A stretch of DNA of 64,000 bases from JAADJA01 sp963840975 (lineage in GTDB: Bacteria; Bacteroidota; Bacteroidia; Bacteroidales; JAADJA01): contig CAWJBC010000016.1 in assembly GCA_963840975.1 (NCBI GenBank), positions 141,637-205,636 on the forward strand, given 5' to 3'. The translations under genes were made by a program, and so were the position numbers. Shown here one piece after another: positions 28,877-37,196 of this stretch (within the stretch, counting starts at the first letter, position 1; each line of letters begins with the position of its first letter). The notes beneath the pieces are model-generated. The model was not told the DNA's origin. It was given only the letters and a program-made list of their open reading frames with translations, and searched no databases.

Positions 28877-29710
28877 TCATTTTTCTTTAATTACATGCAC
28901 ATCCCTTTGCGGGAATGGAATACGAATCCCATTTTGCCTAAACTCCTGGTCAATATTAAACCTCAGCTTGCTTTTAATATTTTCAACTCTGAAAGTTTTG
29001 AATGTCCAAAAAAATAATTGAAAGTCAAGGGATGAATTACCAAAATCGGTAAATCTGACAAAAGGCTGAGGATCAGTAACGATATCAGCATGATTGTGGG
29101 CACAGCCCAATAGAACTTTCTCCACAAGGGCGGTGTCTGATCCATATGCCACACCCACATTGATATGAAAACGAGTGCGCGATTCCATGTGGCTCCAGTT
29201 GATAATATTATCGCTGATCAGTTTATGGTTAGGAACGATAATTATATAATCATCGCGTGTTTCGATTTTGGAAGTACGTAATTTGATCTCTTTAACCATA
29301 CCGATAGTACCATCTTCCATTTGAACTACATCTTTTACTTTCAGATTTCCCTCAAGCAAAATCAGAATACCGGATATATAGTCATTAAATATTTGCTGCA
29401 ACCCAAATCCAAGTCCGACTAATAATGCAGCAGAACTTGCAATTAACAAATTAAACTTGATTCCAATGGTTTCGAGCGCTACGCCGATTACGATAACCCA
29501 AACAAAATAATTCATTATCTGAAATAAAGCATACCTCGACCCCACTTCACTGCCTAACTTCTTTAACCTTCGGTTGATCAGTTTTTTGATCAATTTCAAA
29601 ACCAGCCAGGTGAAAATCAGAATGAAAACAAAAACCAAAACCTGGTAAACGGTAAGTGAAATCTTATCAGTTTGGACGATCTGGTAGTTTATAAAATCTT
29701 TGAAAGTCAT
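28877..29710 (-). CDS. MscS-family mechanosensitive channel
   Basis: A 277-residue protein of classic MscS size. Three N-terminal transmembrane helices are present, the third with the pore-lining Gly/Ala pattern ASSAALLVGLGFGLQQIFNDYISG. The beta domain then shows KDVVQMEDGTIGMVKEIKLRTSKIETRDDYIIIVPNHKLISDNIINWS with the conserved PN motif, followed by the alpha/beta C-terminal domain. It opens under hypo-osmotic stress. It is convergent with the antiporter (25 bp gap) and is the second mechanosensitive channel in the block. Confidence 0.95.
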   Translation of the reverse strand: MTFKDFINYQIVQTDKISLTVYQVLVFVFILIFTWLVLKLIKKLINRRLKKLGSEVGSRYALFQIMNYFVWVIVIGVALETIGIKFNLLIASSAALLVGLGFGLQQIFNDYISGILILLEGNLKVKDVVQMEDGTIGMVKEIKLRTSKIETRDDYIIIVPNHKLISDNIINWSHMESRTRFHINVGVAYGSDTALVEKVLLGCAHNHADIVTDPQPFVRFTDFGNSSLDFQLFFWTFKTFRVENIKSKLRFNIDQEFRQNGIRIPFPQRDVHVIKEK

Positions 29711-29907
29711 GTTATTGGTGATTTTTTTATGAAGAATATAATTTTACCATTTCAAGTTAATGGATAATACCGATCATTTGTTTATCATACACATCTTTAC
29801 TTTGCAAAAATAGTTGTTTCTCTGGATATCTGTCACACTGATGCATTTACATGGATTTGGTTACGTTGTTTGGTTTAAAACTTATTTTTGCATGAAACTA
29901 TTACCCT

Positions 29908-30396
29908 ATGGTAAGTCTGATGCAGTTGGAGCAAATGGCAAGACGGAAAGAAAAGGAGAACATGAAATTCTTTTCGCGCCTAAAAACCAGGATTCCTAAT
30001 GACCTTGATGTAGTGGTGCAAAATCTCCATAATGAAGTCTTTTCTCAAATCAATTGCCTTGATTGTGCCAATTGTTGCAGAACATTGGGTCCAAGAATTA
30101 CCGAAAAAGATATTGAAAGGATTGCTAAATTTCTAAAAATTAAACAGGAGTCATTCATTAGGAACTATTTGAAAATAGATGAAGATGGGGACTACATTTT
30201 TCTTTCAATGCCCTGCCCGTTTTTAATGCCCGACAATTACTGTTTGGTATATGACGTCCGCCCAAAAGCCTGTGCCGAATACCCGCATACTGACCGAAGG
30301 AAATTCCATCAATTGTTTTCATTGACACAAAAGAATACTTTTACATGTCCTGCTGTTTATGAAATTGTTGAAGGATTGAAGAAAGACTATAGTTAG
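29908..30396 (+). CDS. YkgJ-family cysteine cluster protein
   Basis: A 162-residue protein (or ~158 if started at the ATG 29920). CLDCANCCRTLGPRITEKDIERIAKFL and CPFLMPDNYCLVYDVRPKACAEYP form the zinc or iron-binding cysteine cluster of the family (Pfam CxxCxxCC). It ends with FHQLFSLTQKNTFTCPAVYEIVE. The biochemical role is unknown. It stands alone, divergent from mscS and convergent with the cytochrome-like genes. Confidence 0.9.
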   Translation: MVSLMQLEQMARRKEKENMKFFSRLKTRIPNDLDVVVQNLHNEVFSQINCLDCANCCRTLGPRITEKDIERIAKFLKIKQESFIRNYLKIDEDGDYIFLSMPCPFLMPDNYCLVYDVRPKACAEYPHTDRRKFHQLFSLTQKNTFTCPAVYEIVEGLKKDYS

Positions 30397-30445
30397 ATCA
30401 GTATTTTCCACTTCTTTAAATGGAAGCTGCTGATTTCATTGATTA

Positions 30446-31711
30446 TCAGGAGATTATTAATTTCTTTTGATCCATGCCATCCTTCGAGGATAGAACCATT
30501 AAATAAATTCCTGGATTTAATTCGCTTACGTTAAAATCCACTATATATTGACCCTTATTCAATCGTTGTTTTACGATTGATTGAATCTTTTTTCCCGACA
30601 CAGAATAAATATTAATTTCAACTTTGGATGGTTTTCCGACTGAAAAAGAAACATGAATGACATCCAGTGCTGGATTTGGATAGATTTCGTTTAAACCAGT
30701 GGTACATGGAGCATCTGAATCAATTTCTTTAATGTCTGTTGCGAAAATCCCATGAGGTCCTGGTCCTGTTGGATTGACACCATGACAGACAATACATTTA
30801 TTCAATGTTCCGGCATAACCCTGCAATGCTATATTCTGGACATTATCCCTGTCATTCTCGGAAGGCAAAATAGCATGTGGTGAACCATGGCAAGTGCTGC
30901 AAAAGAGCCCTCTATGGCCTTTGGATTGCCTGAAAAGCAATCCGGGTTCTTCCGCATAATCAGCACCATGACAGGCCACTGCTCCGCAACTCGGTTCTTC
31001 CAGCCAGGGTTCGCGCCCATTTGCAATGGATTGTCCTACATTAGACACACTGCCATGGCAATCCTGGCATGTCATTCCTATCGCGTGCATAACATCCCAC
31101 AGGCATTGGGTATTCGGACCAGGATGACATTTATAACAATCATTCGTTTCACCGCCATGTTTTGAATGAATGACCTCAGAAAAAGAAGGAAGCCCTGGAG
31201 TCCCAGGTGTTCCGAGAGCATTTGATGAATGACATTCTGCACACAAGATTGGTGTATTATTGGGATTAAAACCACCTTCTTCTTCATGTTCATTCAGGAT
31301 ACCTGTTTCGCTCGAATGGCATCCAGAACTTACACAATTTATCTCATTCGAAACTGGAATAACCGGTTGTGTCGAAGCCAGAAGATTATTTTGTCCGTCA
31401 AATGCTTTCAATAGTGCCAATTGAAATGGATCTTCAGTCACGAGATTATTGTCAGTATATGGGGTTATTGGAATCCCCTCAACAGCAAAATGATTATCAG
31501 TTGAAGTCATGTTGCCTGTCAGTCCAACATTCGTCAATCCAATGTTGTCAGGAAGGTTTACTCCAAAAAGTTCAAATTCATAATTCCAGAAATTAGTCTT
31601 TCCAACTGAGTAAGTGTTGCCGGGAATTTCATAGGTATGAAAATTTATTGAAAAATAGTCAGGAACTATAATTTGTATAGCTTTATAAAATACAAACCCA
31701 AAGATAGTCAA
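30446..31711 (-). CDS. Multiheme c-type cytochrome-like protein with T9SS type A tail, N-terminally truncated copy
   Basis: A 421-residue paralogue of the adjacent upstream gene. Heme-binding motifs in order are CVSSGCH, CAECH, CYKCH, CQDCH, CGAVACH, CSTCH and CIVCH (five CxxCH plus one Cx3CH and one Cx4CH-like spacing). The C-terminal ~85 residues are a T9SS type A domain (NEIYPNPALDVIHV to DQKKLIIS). Compared with its neighbour it lacks the first ~95 residues including the signal peptide; only 75 bp separate the two genes, so the missing part cannot fit. Without a signal peptide it may not be exported, so it is probably a decaying duplicate or is mis-started. Confidence 0.85.
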   Translation of the reverse strand: MTIFGFVFYKAIQIIVPDYFSINFHTYEIPGNTYSVGKTNFWNYEFELFGVNLPDNIGLTNVGLTGNMTSTDNHFAVEGIPITPYTDNNLVTEDPFQLALLKAFDGQNNLLASTQPVIPVSNEINCVSSGCHSSETGILNEHEEEGGFNPNNTPILCAECHSSNALGTPGTPGLPSFSEVIHSKHGGETNDCYKCHPGPNTQCLWDVMHAIGMTCQDCHGSVSNVGQSIANGREPWLEEPSCGAVACHGADYAEEPGLLFRQSKGHRGLFCSTCHGSPHAILPSENDRDNVQNIALQGYAGTLNKCIVCHGVNPTGPGPHGIFATDIKEIDSDAPCTTGLNEIYPNPALDVIHVSFSVGKPSKVEINIYSVSGKKIQSIVKQRLNKGQYIVDFNVSELNPGIYLMVLSSKDGMDQKKLIIS

Positions 31712-31785
31712 TTAACTTTGAAAAATCCTTAATAATTCTGAAAAAATTAAAACCTATGAAAACCAGGGATAAATGGTTTTAAGTT

Positions 31786-33627
31786 TTATTGAATCAATGA
31801 ACCTTTACCAAGGTTTGGTGTCCAATTCAAATTTTTATCATTGTTATCCACTTGAGAGTTTAAGTTGAAGTCACCGCTATAATATCCTGAAAACCCAGCC
31901 TCTTGAGTCCAAACCCCTGACTTATCTCCGTTTTCAATTACACCATTAGCGTTTCCATCACCGCTCACCATACCAAAAACTCCTGCGGAAACTTCTTTAT
32001 AGCCAGCTATGCCACCCAAGACATTGCTGGCACTTGTTGAGAAATCAAAAGCATAGTAGTTATTAATTTTGGGAAGTGGCATTGCCGACATGATACCAAG
32101 GTGGTTTCGGTGTCGAATAACTGCGAACAGATTGGTATATGAAGGAACAGGAAATTCAAGAAGGCTGGAACCATTTATATCTTTAATGGTTCCATCACTC
32201 ATTAAAAATCCGACACGTTTGGCAATAATTTTTTCTTCGGTGGCAGTAGTCACGTCTCCATTGCTTTCTCTTAGTTCAATCAATACCCAGTCAACAATAT
32301 CCTGGTTGGGCAGAACAGGGACATTTTCAGTTCCTGTATAATTCCAAGGTTGTCCATTATATGGTTGAGAAAGGGGCAATTTTGCACTGGCTGCAAGTGT
32401 ATTGTTCATCTGTGTTCCATTAAAAGGACCTTCAAGAATAACCTTAAGGTCGGTTTTTGTCACTGGCGAAGGTGGCATGATACCATGTGGACCAGGACCC
32501 GTGGGAACAACTCCGTGACAAAGCTCACATCTTCTTAACGTACCTTCAAAGCCCTGCAGGGCAATATTCTGAACATTATCTCTTTCATTTACCGTTGGAA
32601 GAATGGCATGTGGAGATCCATGGCAGGAACTGCAATATAATCCACCATGACCCCTGGAGTTACGGAAAAGTTTTCCTGGCTCTTCAGCAAAATTAGCACC
32701 ATGGCAATTGGTAGATCCACAAGAGGGCTCTTCCAGCCAGGGTTCACGACCGTTTTTGATAGATTCTGCCACCTGAGTAATGCTTCCATGACAATTCTGA
32801 CATACCATGCCTGCTGCGTGCATCACATCCCTGTAACATTGCGTATTAGGTCCGGGATGACATTTATAGCAATCATTTGTTTTATCCTTATGCTTGTCGT
32901 GGATTACTTCAGACAATGAGCCAAGTCCGGGAACTCCGGGTGTGCCTAAAGCGTTGGAAGAATGGCACGAGGCACATAAAATAGGAGTATTATTCGGATT
33001 AAAACCTCCATCATCAGAGTGTTGGTTCAAAATATTCGTTTCACTTGAATGACATCCGGAACTCACACAATTTATTTCGTTTGATACAGGAACAACAGGT
33101 TGGGTTGATGCAAGCAGATTATTATTATTGTCATATAACATCAACAATGCCAATTGGTAGGGGTCTTCATTAATAAGATCGTTATCAGTAAAAGGAGTAA
33201 TTGGAATTCCTTCCACTTTAAAATGATCTGTATCTGGTTGCATCTGCCCTGAAAGTCCTGCACCTGTAAGTCCGATATTATCCGGAAGATTTACACCAAA
33301 TAACAGGTATTCATAACTCCAGAAATTTGTTTTTCCGACGGAATAAGTATTTCCGGGTATTTCATAGGATACATGAACACCAGTTGTTATTATTTCGGGA
33401 AGGGTTGAGCCATTACCTTTTTTAATAACCTGCGCAGTTACATTGTTGTAAGGAGGGAGAACAACGATCTTCTGAAAGTCTTTATTGGCACAATGCATGC
33501 CCAGATCGTTCCAACCGATGATGACATATTCACTTGTTTTAGTACTGTCCCCTTCCGGTTTGACAAAAGATTCAAATAACAGCATGGAAGTGGCTGCGAG
33601 AATAATGAAGTAAATTTTAGTTTTCAT
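31786..33627 (-). CDS. Secreted multiheme c-type cytochrome-like protein with dockerin-like C-terminal module
   Basis: A 613-residue protein with a signal peptide (MKTKIYFIILAATSMLLFESF). An N-terminal domain (VIIGWNDLGMHC, EIPGNTYSVGKTNFW, FGVNLPDNIGL) is followed by seven heme-type motifs: CVSSGCH, CASCH, CYKCH, CQNCH, CGSTNCH, CSSCH, CELCH. The last ~220 residues (encoded at ~31789-32460) are a separate module with two calcium-loop motifs (GDGNANGVIENGDKSGVW and GDFNLNSQVDNNDKNLNW), shared with the protein at 40720-42093. It may be an extracellular electron carrier or heme-bearing surface protein. A TACTTTTG -7-like box lies at 33675-33668 (minus). Confidence 0.87.
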   Translation of the reverse strand: MKTKIYFIILAATSMLLFESFVKPEGDSTKTSEYVIIGWNDLGMHCANKDFQKIVVLPPYNNVTAQVIKKGNGSTLPEIITTGVHVSYEIPGNTYSVGKTNFWSYEYLLFGVNLPDNIGLTGAGLSGQMQPDTDHFKVEGIPITPFTDNDLINEDPYQLALLMLYDNNNNLLASTQPVVPVSNEINCVSSGCHSSETNILNQHSDDGGFNPNNTPILCASCHSSNALGTPGVPGLGSLSEVIHDKHKDKTNDCYKCHPGPNTQCYRDVMHAAGMVCQNCHGSITQVAESIKNGREPWLEEPSCGSTNCHGANFAEEPGKLFRNSRGHGGLYCSSCHGSPHAILPTVNERDNVQNIALQGFEGTLRRCELCHGVVPTGPGPHGIMPPSPVTKTDLKVILEGPFNGTQMNNTLAASAKLPLSQPYNGQPWNYTGTENVPVLPNQDIVDWVLIELRESNGDVTTATEEKIIAKRVGFLMSDGTIKDINGSSLLEFPVPSYTNLFAVIRHRNHLGIMSAMPLPKINNYYAFDFSTSASNVLGGIAGYKEVSAGVFGMVSGDGNANGVIENGDKSGVWTQEAGFSGYYSGDFNLNSQVDNNDKNLNWTPNLGKGSLIQ

Positions 33628-33851
33628 GATTTCATAGAATATAAGTAAATATATAGATACATAAATACAAAAGTAATACTTTTTACTTTTATTTTGTAAA
33701 AATGTTCTATTTTATTGTGAGAAGGTATAACCTTTGCCTGTGTTCTTCTGCAAAGAATTTCAAATACTTCGGCGATCCTTATAGTCTGCTCCATTCCAAA
33801 CCTGTAGCATGGAGTCCTACTTGGGAAATCGGAAAAATAAATAAATATATG

Positions 33852-33865
33852 TTTGTACATACAAA
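33852..33865. promoter_or_regulatory. MarR-type operator upstream of marR
   Basis: TTTGTA-CA-TACAAA is a 14 bp palindrome 27 bases before the MarR ATG. A second palindrome of the same kind, TTGTATATACAA followed by the same ATAAAA, lies before the next gene (34343-34354). Its first TTTG also fits the -33 box of the promoter at 33877-33884, so a bound repressor would block it. Confidence 0.6.
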
Positions 33866-33876
33866 TAAAATTTTAT

Positions 33877-33884
33877 TATTTTTG
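33877..33884 (+). promoter_or_regulatory. -7 promoter element of marR
   Basis: TATTTTTG matches the Bacteroidota -7 consensus TAnnTTTG. A TTTG at 33852-33855 lies 21 bases upstream, the expected -33 spacing. The ATG at 33892 follows 7 bases later, so the leader is very short. Confidence 0.5.
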
Positions 33885-33891
33885 CAAGCAA

Positions 33892-34323
33892 ATGGCAAAA
33901 ATACAATCTCCATACTGTCAATGCCTGCATTATTCTGCTAATGCACTGGCAAGAATTATTACGAAAATTGCCGAAGAAGAGTTTGCAGAGACTGGACTGG
34001 CGCCAAGCTATGCTTTTTTGGTGATGTCAGTAAACAATAATCCAGGTATCCATGCCGGTGAATTGGCTGAATTGATGATGCTCACTCCATCAACAGTTTC
34101 CCGGTTGATAGAAAAGATGGAGGGCAGGGGATTGCTGAAAAGGATGACAGAAGGGCGGACAACGCTCATCTTTCCCACTCCGTCTTCGGTAGAATTGCAG
34201 GGAAATATCAAAAACGCCTGGATGAGACTCTATAACAGATATGTTGGGATTTTGGGCGAAGAACAAGCCGCTGATTTGACTTCAAAAGTTTTTAATGCAG
34301 CCAAAGCCCTGGAGAGAAAATAG
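33892..34323 (+). CDS. MarR-family transcriptional regulator
   Basis: About 143 residues from ATG 33892 (MAKIQSPYCQCLHYSANALAR), preferred over an upstream start because the operator and promoter overlap the longer version. The winged helix is visible: NNPGIHAGELAELMMLTPSTVSRLIEKMEGRGLLKRMTEGRTTLIFPT. Three Cys residues at the N-terminus (YCQCLHY) could sense oxidation or metals. It is followed 46 bp later by two NAD(P)-binding oxidoreductase genes, and matching palindromes upstream of it and of the first of these suggest autorepression plus control of the pair. Confidence 0.9.
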   Translation: MAKIQSPYCQCLHYSANALARIITKIAEEEFAETGLAPSYAFLVMSVNNNPGIHAGELAELMMLTPSTVSRLIEKMEGRGLLKRMTEGRTTLIFPTPSSVELQGNIKNAWMRLYNRYVGILGEEQAADLTSKVFNAAKALERK

Positions 34324-34342
34324 ATTTTTTTTATTTTTAAAA

Positions 34343-34354
34343 TTGTATATACAA
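34343..34354. promoter_or_regulatory. MarR-type operator upstream of the reductase gene
   Basis: TTGTATATACAA is a perfect 12 bp palindrome 15 bases before the ATG at 34370. It resembles the operator before marR (33852-33865), including the following AATAAAA. Confidence 0.6.
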
Positions 34355-34369
34355 ATAAAACAAATTAAT

Positions 34370-35020
34370 ATGAAAACAAAAATTGGAATTTTAGGATCAG
34401 GAATAGTAGGTCAGGTTTTGGCTGAAGGATTCCTCAAGCATGGGTATGAAGTGAAAATCGGTACGCGCGATACTTCTAAATTAAACGAATGGAAAAGTAA
34501 AAACGGTGAAAAAGGCAGCATCGGCAGCTTTTCGGATGCTGCTAAATTTGGGGAAATCATTGTACTTGCTGTAAAAGGCGGTGCAGCAGTGGAGGCTCTT
34601 AAACTCGCCGGTGAAAATCCGCTGATGGGTAAAACGATTATTGACGCTACCAATCCGATTGACGACAAAGCCCCCGAAAACGGTGTTTTGAGATTTTTCA
34701 CCGACCTGAATGAATCTCTAATGGAAAAGTTCCAGAAAGCCTTTCCATCAGCAAAATTTGTCAAGGCTTTTAACAGTGTAGGAAATGCAATGATGGTAAA
34801 CCCTAATTATCAGGGTATTAAGCCTTCAATGTTTATCTGTGGAAATGACGAGACTGCCAAAACTGAAGTTAAACACATCCTTGATTTGTTCGGGTGGGAA
34901 ACGGAGGATATGGGAAAAGCAGAAGCGGCGAGGGCGATTGAACCCTTGTGTATGCTATGGTGCATTCCTGGATTCATTAACAATCAGTGGACTCATGCAT
35001 TTAAATTGTTGAAAATGTAA
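34370..35020 (+). CDS. F420:NADP oxidoreductase-like NAD(P)-binding protein
   Basis: A 216-residue protein from ATG 34370 (MKTKIGILGSGIVGQVLAEGF); the upstream frame extension overlaps marR and the operator and is rejected. The N-terminal Rossmann fold GxGxxG motif (GILGSGIVG) is followed by KIGTRD, VLAVKGGAA, DATNPID and FVKAFNSVGNAMM, typical of the NpdG/F420-dependent NADP reductase and related dinucleotide-binding family. Bacteroidota are not known to make F420, so the true substrate is probably different. It is co-oriented with marR and the NmrA-like gene. Confidence 0.82.
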   Translation: MKTKIGILGSGIVGQVLAEGFLKHGYEVKIGTRDTSKLNEWKSKNGEKGSIGSFSDAAKFGEIIVLAVKGGAAVEALKLAGENPLMGKTIIDATNPIDDKAPENGVLRFFTDLNESLMEKFQKAFPSAKFVKAFNSVGNAMMVNPNYQGIKPSMFICGNDETAKTEVKHILDLFGWETEDMGKAEAARAIEPLCMLWCIPGFINNQWTHAFKLLKM

Positions 35021-35047
35021 TTTTTTAATCTTTAAAACTAAATCAAT

Positions 35048-35962
35048 ATGAAAACTTATGTTATTACTGGAGCTACCGGGAATACCGGCAAGCCGATCAC
35101 TCTTGGGTTACTCGAAAAAGATCATAAAGTCAGAATCATCAGTCGCGATGCTGCAAAGGCAAAAGCGTTGGTAAATAGTGCGTCATCATCGTCATCAAAA
35201 AATCATGCCGAGATATTTGAAGGGGATTCCTCAAATGTGGAGTTACTGGAAAAAGCAATTAAAGGTGCGGATGCTGTTTATTCTATGGTACCATTTAATC
35301 CTGTTGCAACTGATTATTTAGAATTTCAGTTAACTCATGTTAATGCAATGGCTCAAGCCCTGCGGAAAACCGGAGTAAAGTATGCCGTCACGCTCAGCAG
35401 TGTAGGTGCACATCTAAAAACAGGCGCCGGTGTTGTGCAGGGACTTCAAAAAATGGAAGAGGCATTTAACGCCATCCCTGGTTTGAATGTTGTGCATTTA
35501 AGGGCAACCTATTTTATGGAAAACATACTGGGACAAATTGGCGCAATCAGGCAAATGGGTGCAATGGGTTCGCCCGTGAAGTCAGATATGTCTTTTCCAA
35601 TTGTAGCAACAAAAGATATTGGTGCAATGGCTTTAAACTATTTATCAAAACTTAATTTCACCGGCAAAAACGTGGAATATGTTTTAGGTCAAAGGGATGT
35701 TACCTATAATGAAATTGCTTCGGTTATTGGCAAGGCAATTGGAAAACCTGATTTGAAATATTATGCCGTAAGCTACGAAGAAGGAACAAAAGCTATGTTG
35801 CAGATGGGAATGGGCGAAAGCGTTGTAAGCCGTATGATGGAGTTTATCAAAGCATTGAACGAAGGAAAGGTGATAGAAGAAACCAGGAGAACTTCGGCCA
35901 ATACAACTCCTACTACCCTCGAGGAGTTTGCCCATGTATTTAAAGCAGTTTATTCCATGTAG
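35048..35962 (+). CDS. NmrA-like/atypical SDR NAD(P)H-binding protein
   Basis: A 304-residue protein with the N-terminal Rossmann motif GATGNTGKP (residues 8-16). IFEGDSSNVELLEKAIKGADAVYSMVP, VKYAVTLSSVGAH and LRATYFMENIL follow, as in the NmrA/quinone oxidoreductase QorB-like family. It is probably a redox-sensing or quinone/aldehyde reductase. It follows the F420-reductase-like gene by 27 bp and probably belongs to the MarR-regulated group. Confidence 0.88.
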   Translation: MKTYVITGATGNTGKPITLGLLEKDHKVRIISRDAAKAKALVNSASSSSSKNHAEIFEGDSSNVELLEKAIKGADAVYSMVPFNPVATDYLEFQLTHVNAMAQALRKTGVKYAVTLSSVGAHLKTGAGVVQGLQKMEEAFNAIPGLNVVHLRATYFMENILGQIGAIRQMGAMGSPVKSDMSFPIVATKDIGAMALNYLSKLNFTGKNVEYVLGQRDVTYNEIASVIGKAIGKPDLKYYAVSYEEGTKAMLQMGMGESVVSRMMEFIKALNEGKVIEETRRTSANTTPTTLEEFAHVFKAVYSM

Positions 35963-36008
35963 AAAATTAATTCATCCGATCTCACTTAATCAGATCGGAT
36001 GAATTTGA

Positions 36009-37169
36009 TTAATTTCTTATCGAAGCAATTTCTTTTACCGCTTCAATTGCTCTGTCAATATGCTCTTCTGTATTGAATGGTCCAATGCTCAACCTGACAG
36101 TTCCATGAATATCGAAAGTCCCGATTCCTTCGTGAACTTTTGGAGCGCATTGTAGTCCGGTCCGGCAGGCAATATTGTAATCAACATCAAGCAGGGTCCC
36201 GACATCTCCCGAATCAAAGCCTTTAATATTAAAGCTTAAAACAGGATTTTGATTTTCAGTCCCATTCGCACAATAGGTTGTTATCCCTTCAATTTCTTTA
36301 AGTCCGTTTTTCAGCTTATTCCAGAGCGCCATTTCTTGTTTATGCAAAACTTCCATACCTTGCTCTTTAACCCATTTAACCCCAGCATTTAATCCGGCAA
36401 CACCTACAATATTTAATGTGCCGCATTCAAGCCTGTACGGAAATTCGTCAAGGTGAGTTTTTACTGCCGAACGAACTCCTGTTCCTCCAAATCGGGTATA
36501 ACGGACAGGAACATTTTCCATTACATACGATCCGCCAATTCCTGTTGGACCCATCAGGCATTTGTGACCGGTAAAACAAACCACATCTACATTCATGGCT
36601 TTCATGTCAATGGTAACGGCGCCGGCACTTTGACTCGCATCAACAATAAAAAAAACGCCGTTATCCCTGCAAATCTTCCCGATTTCGGCTAATGGCTGAA
36701 TGGTTCCTATCACATTAGAGCTATGGTTTACCACCACCATTTTGGTGTTTTTTTTAAGTGTTTTTTTTATGTCATTGGGATCAATAAAACCTTGTTTATC
36801 AAACATTACATGGGTAACTTCAGCGATTCCGTTTAATACAAGGTGATGAAGCGGACGAAGGACTGAATTGTGTTCGAGAAAAGTTGTTACAATATGGTCT
36901 CCTTTTTCGGCAAGCCCCTGCAGGATCATATTCAATGAATCACTGGCATTGTAGCTAAATGTCAATCGGTTCGGGTCGTCTCCGTTGAACAATTCCGTTA
37001 ATATTTTTCTTGTGTCGTGAACAATCTCTTCCGTTTCGATGGCTGCATCAAAACCGGAACGTCCCGGATTTACGCCGTGTTCGCGGTAAAAAGTATCCAT
37101 AAACTGGTAAACGGTTTCGGGTTTTGGGAAGGTAGTTGCTGAATTGTCAAGGTATATTAATTGACTCAT
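36009..37169 (-). CDS. Cysteine desulfurase-family class V aminotransferase
   Basis: A 386-residue PLP enzyme. YLDNSATTFPKP starts the protein; FTGHKCLMGPTGIGG carries the PLP lysine near residue 205. RTGLQCAP near residue 343 holds the catalytic Cys loop (R-x-G-x-x-C-A-P) seen in group II cysteine desulfurases (SufS/CsdA-like). It should release sulfur from cysteine as an enzyme-bound persulfide. It is the last gene of the DsrC operon, 27 bp after the DsrK-like gene, so the likely sulfur acceptor is DsrC or a membrane-complex partner (inference). No sufE or iscU is adjacent, so general Fe-S assembly is less likely. Confidence 0.9.
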   Translation of the reverse strand: MSQLIYLDNSATTFPKPETVYQFMDTFYREHGVNPGRSGFDAAIETEEIVHDTRKILTELFNGDDPNRLTFSYNASDSLNMILQGLAEKGDHIVTTFLEHNSVLRPLHHLVLNGIAEVTHVMFDKQGFIDPNDIKKTLKKNTKMVVVNHSSNVIGTIQPLAEIGKICRDNGVFFIVDASQSAGAVTIDMKAMNVDVVCFTGHKCLMGPTGIGGSYVMENVPVRYTRFGGTGVRSAVKTHLDEFPYRLECGTLNIVGVAGLNAGVKWVKEQGMEVLHKQEMALWNKLKNGLKEIEGITTYCANGTENQNPVLSFNIKGFDSGDVGTLLDVDYNIACRTGLQCAPKVHEGIGTFDIHGTVRLSIGPFNTEEHIDRAIEAVKEIASIRN

Positions 37170-37196
37170 TGAATTTAATATTTTAAGTGTTCTTTA

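Noticed and set aside
34370..35020. Evidence for F420 cofactor use
   Set aside because: The family name is F420-dependent NADP reductase, but no F420 synthesis genes are seen and many members are general dinucleotide-binding proteins.
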